Positions 22,983-29,788 of a DNA stretch of 32,056 nucleotides are shown piece by piece (position 1 is the first letter of the stretch; the number at the start of each line of letters is the position of its first letter). The notes beneath the pieces are model-generated. The model did not search any database and was not told where the DNA came from. It saw only the letters and a program-made list of their open reading frames with translations. This DNA is from Nocardia pseudovaccinii NBRC 100343 (GTDB lineage Bacteria > Actinomycetota > Actinomycetes > Mycobacteriales > Mycobacteriaceae): positions 1-32,056 of the forward strand of contig NZ_BDBY01000262.1 of the NCBI RefSeq assembly GCF_001613225.1, written 5' to 3'. The position numbers and the translations under genes were made by a program.

Positions 22983-23963
22983 TCAGGGAGCGTGCGGGCC
23001 CCGGTAGCGTTCGGCCATGGCGAAGGCCGTCGCAGCGAGCCGGTCGCGGAATTCCGGCGGGTCGAGAACCTCGCAGAATTCGCCGAGCGGCAGGATCGCA
23101 CCCGCCAGCACCTCGTAGGACTCCGAGGGAATGGTTACTTCGACCCAGCCCTCGGCGTCCGGTTCGGTGGCCGATGCCATCGCCTCGGCGACCGCGGCGG
23201 GCTCGTTCATCAGCCGGAGCAGCCGCAGCTGCGCGGCCGCGATCCGGCAGCGAGCCCGCACTCGCAGCATCGATCGGGCGAAATCGTCGGCGGACTCCGA
23301 CCAATGCTCGGCGAGGTTGAAATCGTCTGGCCGCGTGAATGATTCGCCGAGCTGCTCGGCCGCGGCGATCCGGCTGACCCGATAGGAGCGGATGGCCGAT
23401 CCGTCCCGTGCGACGAGATACCAAGTCCCGGCTTTCAATACGAGGCCGAGTGGATCCAAGCGGCGTTCGACGGCTCGATCCTTGCGCCGATACCGGATAT
23501 CGAGTCGCCTGTCGTGCCACAAAGCGTCGGCAACCGCTGCGAGCGTTGGTGTTTCGTCGGGACGATGAAACCAGCCCGGCGCGTCCACGTGGACACGTTC
23601 CGCGATTCGTGTTGCCCGGCCGCGCAATTCGGGTGGTAGTGCGGCGAGCACTTTGAGCTGCGCGGTCGCCAATACCGTGCCGAGTCCGAGATCGGCAGCG
23701 GCCGCGGGTTGCCCGGCGAGCAGTACCGCATCGGCTTCCTCGGTGGTGAGACCGGTCAACCGGGTGCGGTACCCGTCGACCAGCCGAACGCCGCCGGTCC
23801 GACCCGGTTCGCTGTAGATCGGCACGCCCGCGGCGGACAGTGCCTCGATATCGCGATACACCGTGCGCACCGACACCTCGAGCTCGCGCGCCAGCTCCGG
23901 CCCGGTGGTCCGGCCGCGGGTCTGGAGCAGCAATAACAGCTGCACCAGTCGACTCGCTCGCAT
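22983..23963 (-). CDS. second WYL domain transcriptional regulator
   Basis: A 326-residue WYL regulator, distinct in sequence from the one at 20759. The N-terminal HTH reads RLVQLLLLLQTRGRTTGPEL, then ELEVSVRTVYRDIEALSAAGVPIYSEPGRTGGVRL. The WYL domain contains IRYRRKDRAVERRLDPLGLVLKAGTWYLVARD and SYRVSRI; the C-terminal part has an LPLGEFCEVLDPPEFR-type WCX end. ATG 23963 is six bases after a TAATCT -10 (minus strand 23975-23970), so it is probably leaderless. It is divergent from a PPOX-family gene with the palindrome AAC-x-TGACA-N5-TGTCA-x-GTT between them. Convergent with the epoxide hydrolase, with no clear terminator in the 31-base gap. Confidence 0.92.
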   Translation of the reverse strand: MRASRLVQLLLLLQTRGRTTGPELARELEVSVRTVYRDIEALSAAGVPIYSEPGRTGGVRLVDGYRTRLTGLTTEEADAVLLAGQPAAAADLGLGTVLATAQLKVLAALPPELRGRATRIAERVHVDAPGWFHRPDETPTLAAVADALWHDRRLDIRYRRKDRAVERRLDPLGLVLKAGTWYLVARDGSAIRSYRVSRIAAAEQLGESFTRPDDFNLAEHWSESADDFARSMLRVRARCRIAAAQLRLLRLMNEPAAVAEAMASATEPDAEGWVEVTIPSESYEVLAGAILPLGEFCEVLDPPEFRDRLAATAFAMAERYRGPHAP

Positions 23964-23982
23964 GATTCGAGATTAGCCATAA

Positions 23983-24005
23983 AACCTGACAGAGGGTGTC
24001 AAGTT
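23983..24005. promoter_or_regulatory. operator palindrome with TGACA-N5-TGTCA core
   Basis: The core TGACA-GAGGG-TGTCA is flanked symmetrically by AAC-C and A-GTT, giving an 8+8 half-site palindrome with one mismatch per arm. It lies between the WYL regulator and the PPOX gene, just upstream of the latter's -10 box. TGACA/TGTCA half-sites are familiar for YafY-type WYL regulators (from memory). Confidence 0.65.
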
Positions 24006-24012
24006 TGCCTCG

Positions 24013-24018
24013 TACCGT
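24013..24018 (+). promoter_or_regulatory. -10 box TACCGT, leaderless start
   Basis: TACCGT lies seven bases before the PPOX ATG at 24026, with no Shine-Dalgarno sequence. The operator directly upstream would block polymerase here. Confidence 0.45.
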
Positions 24019-24025
24019 CGATCTC

Positions 24026-24517
24026 ATGACCACATGGAGCCAGTTCACCGAAGAAGCGCCACGCATCGCCACCGTCTTCACTCGTCGACACCAGGCCACC
24101 GGCAATCTGTGCATGCTCGGCACCCTGCGCTCCGACGGCTTCCCCCGCATCAGCCCCATAGAGCCGCGGATCTTCGAGGGCATGCTGGTAATCGCGGGCA
24201 TGCCGAACACCACCAAATTCAAGGATCTCGCCCGCGATCCGCGCTTCTGCCTGCACACCGCGACCGTCGACACCCAAGTCGGCGACGGTGACGCAAAGCT
24301 CTTCGGCACCGTCATCGACCTCCTGGACAAGGAAGTCCACGCCCGCTTCGCCCAGCAACTGTTCGACGAAACCGGCTTCGACATCCGCGGCCAGGAATTC
24401 GACCACTTCTACACCGCGGACCTGACCAGTGCCTCCACCGTCGAGGTCACCGACGATCACCTGGACATCACCATCTGGAAGCCCGGGCAGGGGGAGCGAG
24501 TGGTGCGCAAACACTGA
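24026..24517 (+). CDS. pyridoxamine 5'-phosphate oxidase family protein
   Basis: A 163-residue split-barrel flavin-type protein. The N-terminal barrel reads ATGNLCMLGTLRSDGFPRISPIEPRIFEGMLVIAGMPNTTKFKDLARDPRFCLHTAT (seen in pieces: the L-G-T-L-R-S-D-G-x-P-R strand and the K-x-x-D-L-x-x-D-P-R helix), then a GDAKLFGTV strand. Members bind FMN, F420 or haem and reduce diverse small molecules; the cofactor cannot be told here. The ATG at 24026 is preferred over an in-frame GTG at 23996, which would lie inside the operator. Probably repressed by the divergent WYL protein. Confidence 0.85.
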   Translation: MTTWSQFTEEAPRIATVFTRRHQATGNLCMLGTLRSDGFPRISPIEPRIFEGMLVIAGMPNTTKFKDLARDPRFCLHTATVDTQVGDGDAKLFGTVIDLLDKEVHARFAQQLFDETGFDIRGQEFDHFYTADLTSASTVEVTDDHLDITIWKPGQGERVVRKH

Positions 24518-24521
24518 GAGC

Positions 24522-24546
24522 GGCCGGTGGCGATCACCGCCCGGCC
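24522..24546. terminator. imperfect GC hairpin between convergent genes
   Basis: GGCC (24522-24525) pairs with GGCC (24543-24546), and GGTG (24526-24529) with CACC (24535-24538), with a four-base bulge. It spans the gap between the PPOX stop and the last codons of the epimerase. Weak but well placed. Confidence 0.35.
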
Positions 24547-25538
24547 AGGAACTCGTCTTCTGCTGGATAGTCGAAGAACTGGCGGAAGTAGGGGTCGTCG
24601 GTGGGGGGTGTTCCCGACGTATCGCCTGAGCGGGCGGCGAAAGTCAGCCAGTCGAGCTGTGCGGCAACTGTTGTCGCGTAGTCGCCGACTGGTTGATAGC
24701 CGAGGGCGGTGGCTGCGGCGGTGTCGAGGGTGACGGGCCGGGTGGAGTCCCAGGGTGTATTGCCCAATGGATGATCGTCGAGCAGGATCTCGGTCCAGTC
24801 GTGGGCGAGGTGGCGGGCGACCGTGCGGGAAATGTCGAGGGCGGTGGGGGTGTCCGGATCCGCGATATTGAGGACGCGAGTGCCGGGCTGGTGGGCGACG
24901 GTTTCGACCAGTGCCGCGATATTGGCTGCGGCGGTGGTGTGGACGATCCCACCGCCTCGGCGGCGCAGCAGGACCGAGCGGCGCCCATCGAGGATTCGCT
25001 TCACGAAGACCCATTCGCGTGGACGACGGTTGCCCACTCCATGGACGCGCGATGGTCTCAGCACAGTGATGGGGAGGCCGCTGTCGAGCGAGACTTGCTC
25101 AGCGGCAACCTTGTTCGCTCCATAGCCAGCACGGGAGTTGTAGTCGATATCGCCAGGCGGCATCGTCGGTGCGGATTCGTGTAGTGGGCCATCGAATCGA
25201 GGCTCGACCTCCGAATTCGCGTGGTTGCCAGCGGCATCGATGTATACCGCCTTGCTGGACAGCAATACCGTCGAACCGGCTTCCGCCGCTAGTTCCACCA
25301 GGGCTCGAGCGTGGTCGGCGGTGTAGCAGGCGCAGTCGACGAGGAGATCTACTCCGGCGGCCAACTCTCGTCGCATGTCGGCGCGATCCGTGGCGATGAA
25401 ACTCACTCCGGCCGTGTTGAGTTCGGCGGGGAGGCGGGTACGTCCCGTCACTCGCACCTGCCAGCCCGCGGCCGCCAGCCGCAATGCGATAGCGCGTCCG
25501 ATCACGCCGGACCCACCCACGATCAGTGCATCAGGCAC
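24534..25538 (-). CDS. NAD(P)-dependent epimerase/dehydratase-like protein (atypical SDR)
   Basis: A 334-residue extended or atypical short-chain dehydrogenase. The nucleotide-binding motif is IVGGSGVIGRAIALRLAAAG at the N-terminus. VLLSSKAVYID follows, then YGANK (the YxxxK catalytic pair) and VLRPSRVHGVGN. The C-terminal half is typical of NAD-dependent epimerases (VLNIADPDTPTALDISRTVA). The GTG at 25538 is six bases after TAGGCT (minus strand 25550-25545), so the gene is probably leaderless with its own promoter although the sigma factor gene ends only 28 bases upstream. The substrate is unknown; a nucleotide-sugar or small-aldehyde reductase role is possible. Confidence 0.87.
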   Translation of the reverse strand: MPDALIVGGSGVIGRAIALRLAAAGWQVRVTGRTRLPAELNTAGVSFIATDRADMRRELAAGVDLLVDCACYTADHARALVELAAEAGSTVLLSSKAVYIDAAGNHANSEVEPRFDGPLHESAPTMPPGDIDYNSRAGYGANKVAAEQVSLDSGLPITVLRPSRVHGVGNRRPREWVFVKRILDGRRSVLLRRRGGGIVHTTAAANIAALVETVAHQPGTRVLNIADPDTPTALDISRTVARHLAHDWTEILLDDHPLGNTPWDSTRPVTLDTAAATALGYQPVGDYATTVAAQLDWLTFAARSGDTSGTPPTDDPYFRQFFDYPAEDEFLAGR

Positions 25539-25544
25539 CGTTCG

Positions 25545-25550
25545 AGCCTA
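25545..25550 (-). promoter_or_regulatory. -10 box TAGGCT, leaderless start of epimerase gene
   Basis: On the minus strand TAGGCT is followed by six bases and the GTG at 25538, with no Shine-Dalgarno sequence between. Confidence 0.45.
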
Positions 25551-25566
25551 GAGCAACGCCTGGGCA

Positions 25567-26787
25567 TCAGTTGGCTGAGGCGAGCTCATCCCTGCGCCGC
25601 CGCAGAAAGGTCTGCTCTGCGGTGTTTTCCGTGTGGGCGATGGCGGCGTCGTAGGCCTGAATTGCCTCTGCGGTGCGGCCGAGTCGGCGTAGGAGGTCGG
25701 CGCGGATCGCGTGGTACAGGTGGTGATTCGGTAGATCGATTGCAGAGAGCAGGGTAAGCGCCGCATCAGGACCCTCGACTTCACCGACCGCCACGGCGCG
25801 GTTCAGCGCCACCACTGGACTCGGTGCTATGGCGGCCAATTGGTCGTAGAGCTGCAGGATTTGTTGCCAGTCGGTGGATTCCGGATCGGGGGCGTCGGCG
25901 TGCATAGCGTTGATTGCGGCTTGGATCTGGTAGGGGCCGGGTTGGTCGCGGCGCAAGCACTCTCGGACGAGGGCATGTCCCTCGGCGATGAGGATGCGGT
26001 CCCAACGGTTGCGGTCTTGGTCGGACAGCGGCACGAGCGACCCGTCCAGTGCGGTGCGGGCGGCTCGGCGCGATTCGGTGAGCAGCATCAGCGCGAGCAG
26101 CCCGGGTACCTCCGGCTCGTCGGGCATCAGCTCGACGAGTAAGCGCCCCAAGCGGATTGCCTCGGCGCACAGGTCGGTTCGAACCAGCCGATCACCGGAG
26201 GTGGCGGTATGGCCCTCGGTGAAGATGAGGTAGACGACGGCCGAGACCGCGCGCAGGCGGGCGGGCAGGTCGGCGTCGCGCGGAACTCGGTAGGGGATGC
26301 GGGCGTCGCGGATCTTGCCCTTGGCGCGGACGAGCCGTTGCGCCATGGTCGATTCGGACGTCAGGAAGGCGTGTGCGATTTCGGGTGTCGTGAGACCGCC
26401 GAGCAGCCGCAATGTCAGTGCCACTTGGGCATTCAGCGACAGTGCCGGGTGGCAGCAGGTGAAGATCAGGCGGAGGCGGTCGTCCTGGACGGCGCTCATA
26501 TCGTCGGATTCGTTGTCGGCGTGCAGAAGTGCGGCCTCGGCATGGCGGTCGTCGCGAGATGCTTCGCGCCGCAAGCGATCGATGGCCCGGTTGCGCGCGG
26601 TGGTGATTATCCAGCCGGGCGGGCTCGGCGGGAGTCCGTCGGTTGGCCAGCGTTGTACGGCGGCAGTGAACGCGTCCTGCACCGCGTCTTCGGCGATGGT
26701 GATATCGCCGAAGACGCGGATCAGGCTGGCGACCGCGCGCCCGTAGTGTTCGGTGAATACGGCAGTGATCGCGGCGGCGGTGACCAT
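25567..26787 (-). CDS. ECF sigma factor, ECF42 type
   Basis: A 406-residue sigma factor with a long C-terminal extension. Region 2 is in the first 75 residues (VASLIRVFGDITIAEDAVQDAFTAA, then PPGWIITTARNRAIDRLRRE); region 4 at about 110-165 has LTLRLLGGLTTPEIAHAFLTSESTMAQRLVRAKGKI. Residues 180-406 form a helical, TPR-like domain with YLIFTEGH and HLYHAIRADLLRRLGRTAEAI. This architecture with a DGPF gene beside it defines ECF42, a group with no anti-sigma factor whose extension is thought to control activity. The ATG lies one base after the DGPF stop, so the two are co-translated. A frame back to 26991 runs inside the DGPF gene and was rejected. Confidence 0.92.
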   Translation of the reverse strand: MVTAAAITAVFTEHYGRAVASLIRVFGDITIAEDAVQDAFTAAVQRWPTDGLPPSPPGWIITTARNRAIDRLRREASRDDRHAEAALLHADNESDDMSAVQDDRLRLIFTCCHPALSLNAQVALTLRLLGGLTTPEIAHAFLTSESTMAQRLVRAKGKIRDARIPYRVPRDADLPARLRAVSAVVYLIFTEGHTATSGDRLVRTDLCAEAIRLGRLLVELMPDEPEVPGLLALMLLTESRRAARTALDGSLVPLSDQDRNRWDRILIAEGHALVRECLRRDQPGPYQIQAAINAMHADAPDPESTDWQQILQLYDQLAAIAPSPVVALNRAVAVGEVEGPDAALTLLSAIDLPNHHLYHAIRADLLRRLGRTAEAIQAYDAAIAHTENTAEQTFLRRRRDELASAN

Positions 26788-26788
26788 T

Positions 26789-27130
26789 TCAGTGATCGGC
26801 CACCGGCCGCACCTCGATCGGCAGGGTGAGCACGGCGGCCATCTTCTTGCCCCAGTCGAGCGCCTCGTCCAGATCAGCCGCCTGGATGACGGTGAATCCG
26901 CCGATGTACTCCTTACTTTCGACATACGGACCGTCGGTGACGAGCACATCGTTGCCCTGGGCGCGCAGCACCGTCGCGGTACTCGGCGCATGCAGGCCCG
27001 CAGCGAAAACCCAGGCGCCAGCGGCCCTCATCTCGTCGTTCAGCGCGTACAGATCGCGCATGATCTCGTCGAGATTGTCCGGCGGCGCACTGCCTTCGGG
27101 CTGATAGATGCTGAGCAGATACTGCTGCAC
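26789..27130 (-). CDS. YciI/DGPF domain protein
   Basis: A 113-residue YCII-like protein: MQQYLLSIYQPEG at the start, then VLVTDGPYVESKEYIGGFTVIQAADLDEA, with the D-G-P-Y-x-E-x-K-E signature that gives DGPF proteins their name. GTG 27130 has a very strong GAGGAGGAG that overlaps the stop of the RibD-C gene. DGPF genes accompany ECF41/ECF42-type sigma factors and are their usual regulatory targets; biochemical function is not established. Middle gene of the three-gene operon. Confidence 0.92.
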   Translation of the reverse strand: MQQYLLSIYQPEGSAPPDNLDEIMRDLYALNDEMRAAGAWVFAAGLHAPSTATVLRAQGNDVLVTDGPYVESKEYIGGFTVIQAADLDEALDWGKKMAAVLTLPIEVRPVADH

Positions 27131-27139
27131 GGCTCCTCC

Positions 27140-27709
27140 TCATCCCCGCTGGTAGGTGGCGATCACCACACCGGTGGGCGTGGTGACGCTATCGGCGAGT
27201 CGCAGTTCGCCGAGGTCCGCGCCATCGAACAGCCGCCGCCCACCGCCGACCACGATCGGATGGATCAGCAATAGATACTCGTCGACGAGATCGTTGCGCA
27301 TCAACGTTTGCAGCAGATCGCCGCTGCCGAGCACCACGAGATCCTGCCGCAGTTCGCGTACCGCGGCGGCGACATCACCGCCGAGCAGCGTGGAGTTCTC
27401 CCACGGCAATGGTTCGGTCAACGTGCGGGACGCGACGAACTTCTCGGTCTTGTTCAACACCTCGGCGTACGGATTGTCGGTTTGCTGCGGCCAGAAGCCG
27501 TAGAACTGCTCGTAGGTCCGCCGTCCGAGCAACAGCGCACCGTGATGGGTCGCCATATGTTCGCCCATCACCCTGGCCTGCACGGGGTCGTCGTGGGGAT
27601 GCGCCCAGCCGCCGTGCCGAAAGCCGTCCCGGGTGTCCTCATCGGCCCCGCCAGGGGACTGCATGACGCCGTCCAGGGTGAGGTGCTCGACCGCGATGAT
27701 CTTGCTCAT
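27140..27709 (-). CDS. dihydrofolate reductase/RibD C-terminal family protein
   Basis: A 189-residue RibD-C (dihydrofolate-reductase-fold) protein. It shows HLTLDGVMQSPGG at the N-terminus, LLLGRRTYEQFYGFWP, the NADPH-binding LVVLGSGDLLQTLMRNDLVDEYLLLIHPIVVGGGRRLF and a closing strand. The ATG at 27709 has GGAAGGA before it. First gene of the RibD-C, DGPF, ECF42 operon; such reductases are common companions of DGPF genes in actinobacteria. A true folate or riboflavin role is unlikely; the substrate is unknown. Confidence 0.9.
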   Translation of the reverse strand: MSKIIAVEHLTLDGVMQSPGGADEDTRDGFRHGGWAHPHDDPVQARVMGEHMATHHGALLLGRRTYEQFYGFWPQQTDNPYAEVLNKTEKFVASRTLTEPLPWENSTLLGGDVAAAVRELRQDLVVLGSGDLLQTLMRNDLVDEYLLLIHPIVVGGGRRLFDGADLGELRLADSVTTPTGVVIATYQRG

Positions 27710-27753
27710 GGGAGTCCTTCCGTTGGCCGGTCGGTTACCGGCTTCACTACCTA

Positions 27754-27780
27754 CACGAACGGCCCTGTGGCGAATCGACA
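27754..27780 (-). promoter_or_regulatory. possible ECF42-type promoter (TGTCGA -35)
   Basis: On the minus strand TGTCGA (27780-27775) is followed after 17 bases by CGTG (27757-27754), about 45 bases before the RibD-C ATG. I recall TGTCGA as the -35 of ECF42 targets; the -10 match (CGTC or CGAC expected) is imperfect. This would make the operon self-activating. Confidence 0.45.
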
Positions 27781-27799
27781 CCTCGGACAGAAATCGGTC

Positions 27800-27827
27800 G
27801 GATATTTCGGTGCCCGCCGAAATATCC
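27800..27827. promoter_or_regulatory. perfect 11-bp operator palindrome before ArsR-like gene
   Basis: GGATATTTCGG (27800-27810) and CCGAAATATCC (27817-27827) are exact reverse complements around TGCCCG. The A/T-rich core stands out. It ends 18 bases before the regulator GTG and lies upstream of the divergent RibD-C operon promoter, so one bound dimer could control both. Confidence 0.7.
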
Positions 27828-27845
27828 CGGCGCGATCATGGTGTT

Positions 27846-28550
27846 GTGCAAACCCGAGGAGCCGAACTGGCCGGACTGGCCACCCTGCTGGCCGACCGCA
27901 CCCGCGCCGATATGTGCCTGGCCCTGGTCGACGGTCGCGCCTGGACGGCAGGTGAGCTGGCCCGACATGCCGGAGTTGCGCCGTCCACCGCGACCGAGCA
28001 CCTGAACCGGCTGTTCGACGGCGGTCTGCTCATCGAACGCCGTCAGGGCAGGCACCGCTATGTGCAGCTGGCGAGCCCGCAGGTCGCCGAGTTATTGGAG
28101 ACCATGGTCGCCCATCTGGAACCGGCGCACCCGGAACCCACGACGCTGCGCGCGTCCACCGCGGCGGCGGCCCTGGCCCGTGGCAGAACCTGCTACGACC
28201 ACCTCGCGGGCCGACTCGGCGTCGCGATCACCGCTGCCATGACCGAGCGCGAACTGCTCGATGACGAAGGCGGCTTCGCCCTCACCGAGGCGGGTTCGGC
28301 ATGGCTGACGGGGCCGATGGGCATCGAGGCGGACACACTGCGGACCCGCCGCCCGATTGCCCGTCCCTGCCTCGACTGGACCGAGCGCCGGACCCACCTG
28401 GGCGGTGCCGCGGGGGCACAGCTGTACCGCAGGCTGCAGGCACTGGATTGGGTGCGACGCGCTGGGTCGGGCCGCGCTGTCATGCTCACCCAGAAGGGTG
28501 AGATCGGTCTGCGCGAGGCGCTGGGTATCGATCCCGCAACAGTCGGCTGA
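27846..28550 (+). CDS. ArsR-like winged-helix transcriptional regulator
   Basis: A 234-residue regulator with two winged-helix-like parts. The N-terminal ArsR-type HTH reads LATLLADRTRADMCLALVDG, then AGELARHAGVAPSTATEHLNRLFDGGLLIERRQGRHRYVQLA. The C-terminal part has the R-P-C-L-D-W-T-E-R-R motif with a conserved cysteine, seen in a subgroup of large ArsR regulators, and a final small HTH-like end. The GTG at 27846 is the best in-frame start directly downstream of the palindrome; the frame back to 27633 runs antisense to the RibD-C gene. It probably represses itself and perhaps the divergent operon. Confidence 0.88.
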   Translation: MQTRGAELAGLATLLADRTRADMCLALVDGRAWTAGELARHAGVAPSTATEHLNRLFDGGLLIERRQGRHRYVQLASPQVAELLETMVAHLEPAHPEPTTLRASTAAAALARGRTCYDHLAGRLGVAITAAMTERELLDDEGGFALTEAGSAWLTGPMGIEADTLRTRRPIARPCLDWTERRTHLGGAAGAQLYRRLQALDWVRRAGSGRAVMLTQKGEIGLREALGIDPATVG

Positions 28551-28704
28551 CACCGCGCCCGTTTTCGCGCAGGATCGATCGAGTGCCGAATCTCATCGAC
28601 GCGATTGACCCGCCACCATCCCGGGTATCACTGCCCGGGCCATCCGGAATCGCCTGGTGACGTGGGCCAGGATCGGTGGAGCAGGACCCCGTTCATGAAT
28701 GGGC

Positions 28705-28723
28705 TTGCATAATCGTGCATAAT
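28705..28723 (+). promoter_or_regulatory. ARG-box-like operator overlapping the argC -10 box
   Basis: Two TGCATAAT units (28706-28713 and 28716-28723) form an A/T-rich imperfect palindrome like actinobacterial ArgR sites. The second supplies a -10 CATAAT (28718-28723) six bases before the argC ATG. ArgR bound here with arginine would block transcription. No argR gene lies in the window. Confidence 0.6.
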
Positions 28724-28729
28724 CATCAC

Positions 28730-29788
28730 ATGGTTGATTCGTCGAGTAACCCAGTGTTGCGGGTTGCTGTGGCCGGTGCCAGTGGATACGCCGGCGGTGA
28801 GGTGCTGCGCCTATTGCTCGGTCATCCGGCCTACCGCGACGGGCGCCTCGTCATCGGGGCGCTGACCGCTGGCTCGAATGCGGGCAGCACGCTGGGCGAG
28901 CTGCAGCCGCATCTGCTGCCGCTCGCCGATCGCGTGCTCGCGCCGACCACACTCGACGAGCTGGCCGGCCACGACATCGTCTTCCTCGGCCTGCCGCACG
29001 GTCAGTCCGCCGCCATCGCCGAGCGGCTGCCGGAGTCGACGGTGATCATCGACTGCGGCGCCGACTTCCGGCTGACCGATGCGGTGGCCTGGGAGAAGTA
29101 CTACGGCACCACCCATGCGGGCAGCTGGCCCTACGGCCTACCGGAGCTGCCGGGCGGGCGCGAGCGGCTGCGCGGCGCGCATCGGATCGCCGTACCCGGT
29201 TGCTACCCCACGGTCGCCAGCCTCGCGCTGGCACCGGCGATCGCGGCCGGAATCATCGAACCGACGGTGAATGTTGTTGCGGTAAGCGGCACTTCGGGCG
29301 CTGGCCGCAAACTCGACATCGGTCTGCTCGGTTCCGAGGTGATGGGTTCGGTGCGGGCCTACGGGATCGCGGGCGCGCACCGGCACACACCCGAGATCGC
29401 GCAGAACCTGCGGGCCGCCGGTGGCACCGAGGTCGCCGTTTCGTTCACCCCGGTGCTGGCGCCGATGCCGCGTGGCATCCTCGCGACCTGCACGGCTCCG
29501 ACCCGAGTCGACGCCGACCAGGCTCGCGCGGTCTATGAAAAGGCTTACGCCGATGAACCATTCGTGCAGCTGCTGCCGGAAGGCACACTGCCGCAGACGG
29601 GTTCGGTGCTCGGCTCCAATGCCGTGACCCTCCAGGTCGCGGTGGATGCCGATGCCGGACTGCTCGTGGTGATCGGCGCGATCGACAACCTGACCAAGGG
29701 CACCGCGGGCGCCGCGGTCCAATCCATGAATCTGGCCGTCGGATTCGACGAGACCGCAGGACTTTCCACTGTAGGAGTGGCACCGTGA
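28730..29788 (+). CDS. argC: N-acetyl-gamma-glutamyl-phosphate reductase
   Basis: A 352-residue enzyme that reduces N-acetylglutamyl phosphate to the semialdehyde with NADPH, the third step of arginine synthesis. The NADPH loop is VAGASGYAGGEVLRLL; the catalytic Cys158 lies in IAVPGCYPTVASLAL; later SGTSGAGRK and HRHTPEI belong to the substrate site, and NLTKGTAGAAVQSMN is the usual C-terminal signature. The ATG at 28730 follows a -10 box by six bases without a Shine-Dalgarno sequence, so it is probably leaderless. First gene of argC-argJ-argB; its stop overlaps the argJ GTG as GTGA. Confidence 0.96.
   Translation: MVDSSSNPVLRVAVAGASGYAGGEVLRLLLGHPAYRDGRLVIGALTAGSNAGSTLGELQPHLLPLADRVLAPTTLDELAGHDIVFLGLPHGQSAAIAERLPESTVIIDCGADFRLTDAVAWEKYYGTTHAGSWPYGLPELPGGRERLRGAHRIAVPGCYPTVASLALAPAIAAGIIEPTVNVVAVSGTSGAGRKLDIGLLGSEVMGSVRAYGIAGAHRHTPEIAQNLRAAGGTEVAVSFTPVLAPMPRGILATCTAPTRVDADQARAVYEKAYADEPFVQLLPEGTLPQTGSVLGSNAVTLQVAVDADAGLLVVIGAIDNLTKGTAGAAVQSMNLAVGFDETAGLSTVGVAP

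Noticed and set aside
22879..24384. 501-residue minus-strand frame covering the second WYL regulator
   Set aside because: It is in a different frame from the WYL protein and crosses two supported genes; composition is shadow-like.
28620..28639. CCCGGG-N8-CCCGGG as a terminator after the ArsR-like gene
   Set aside because: Only a 6-bp stem, 69 bases after the stop and without a T-run; too weak to list as a feature.
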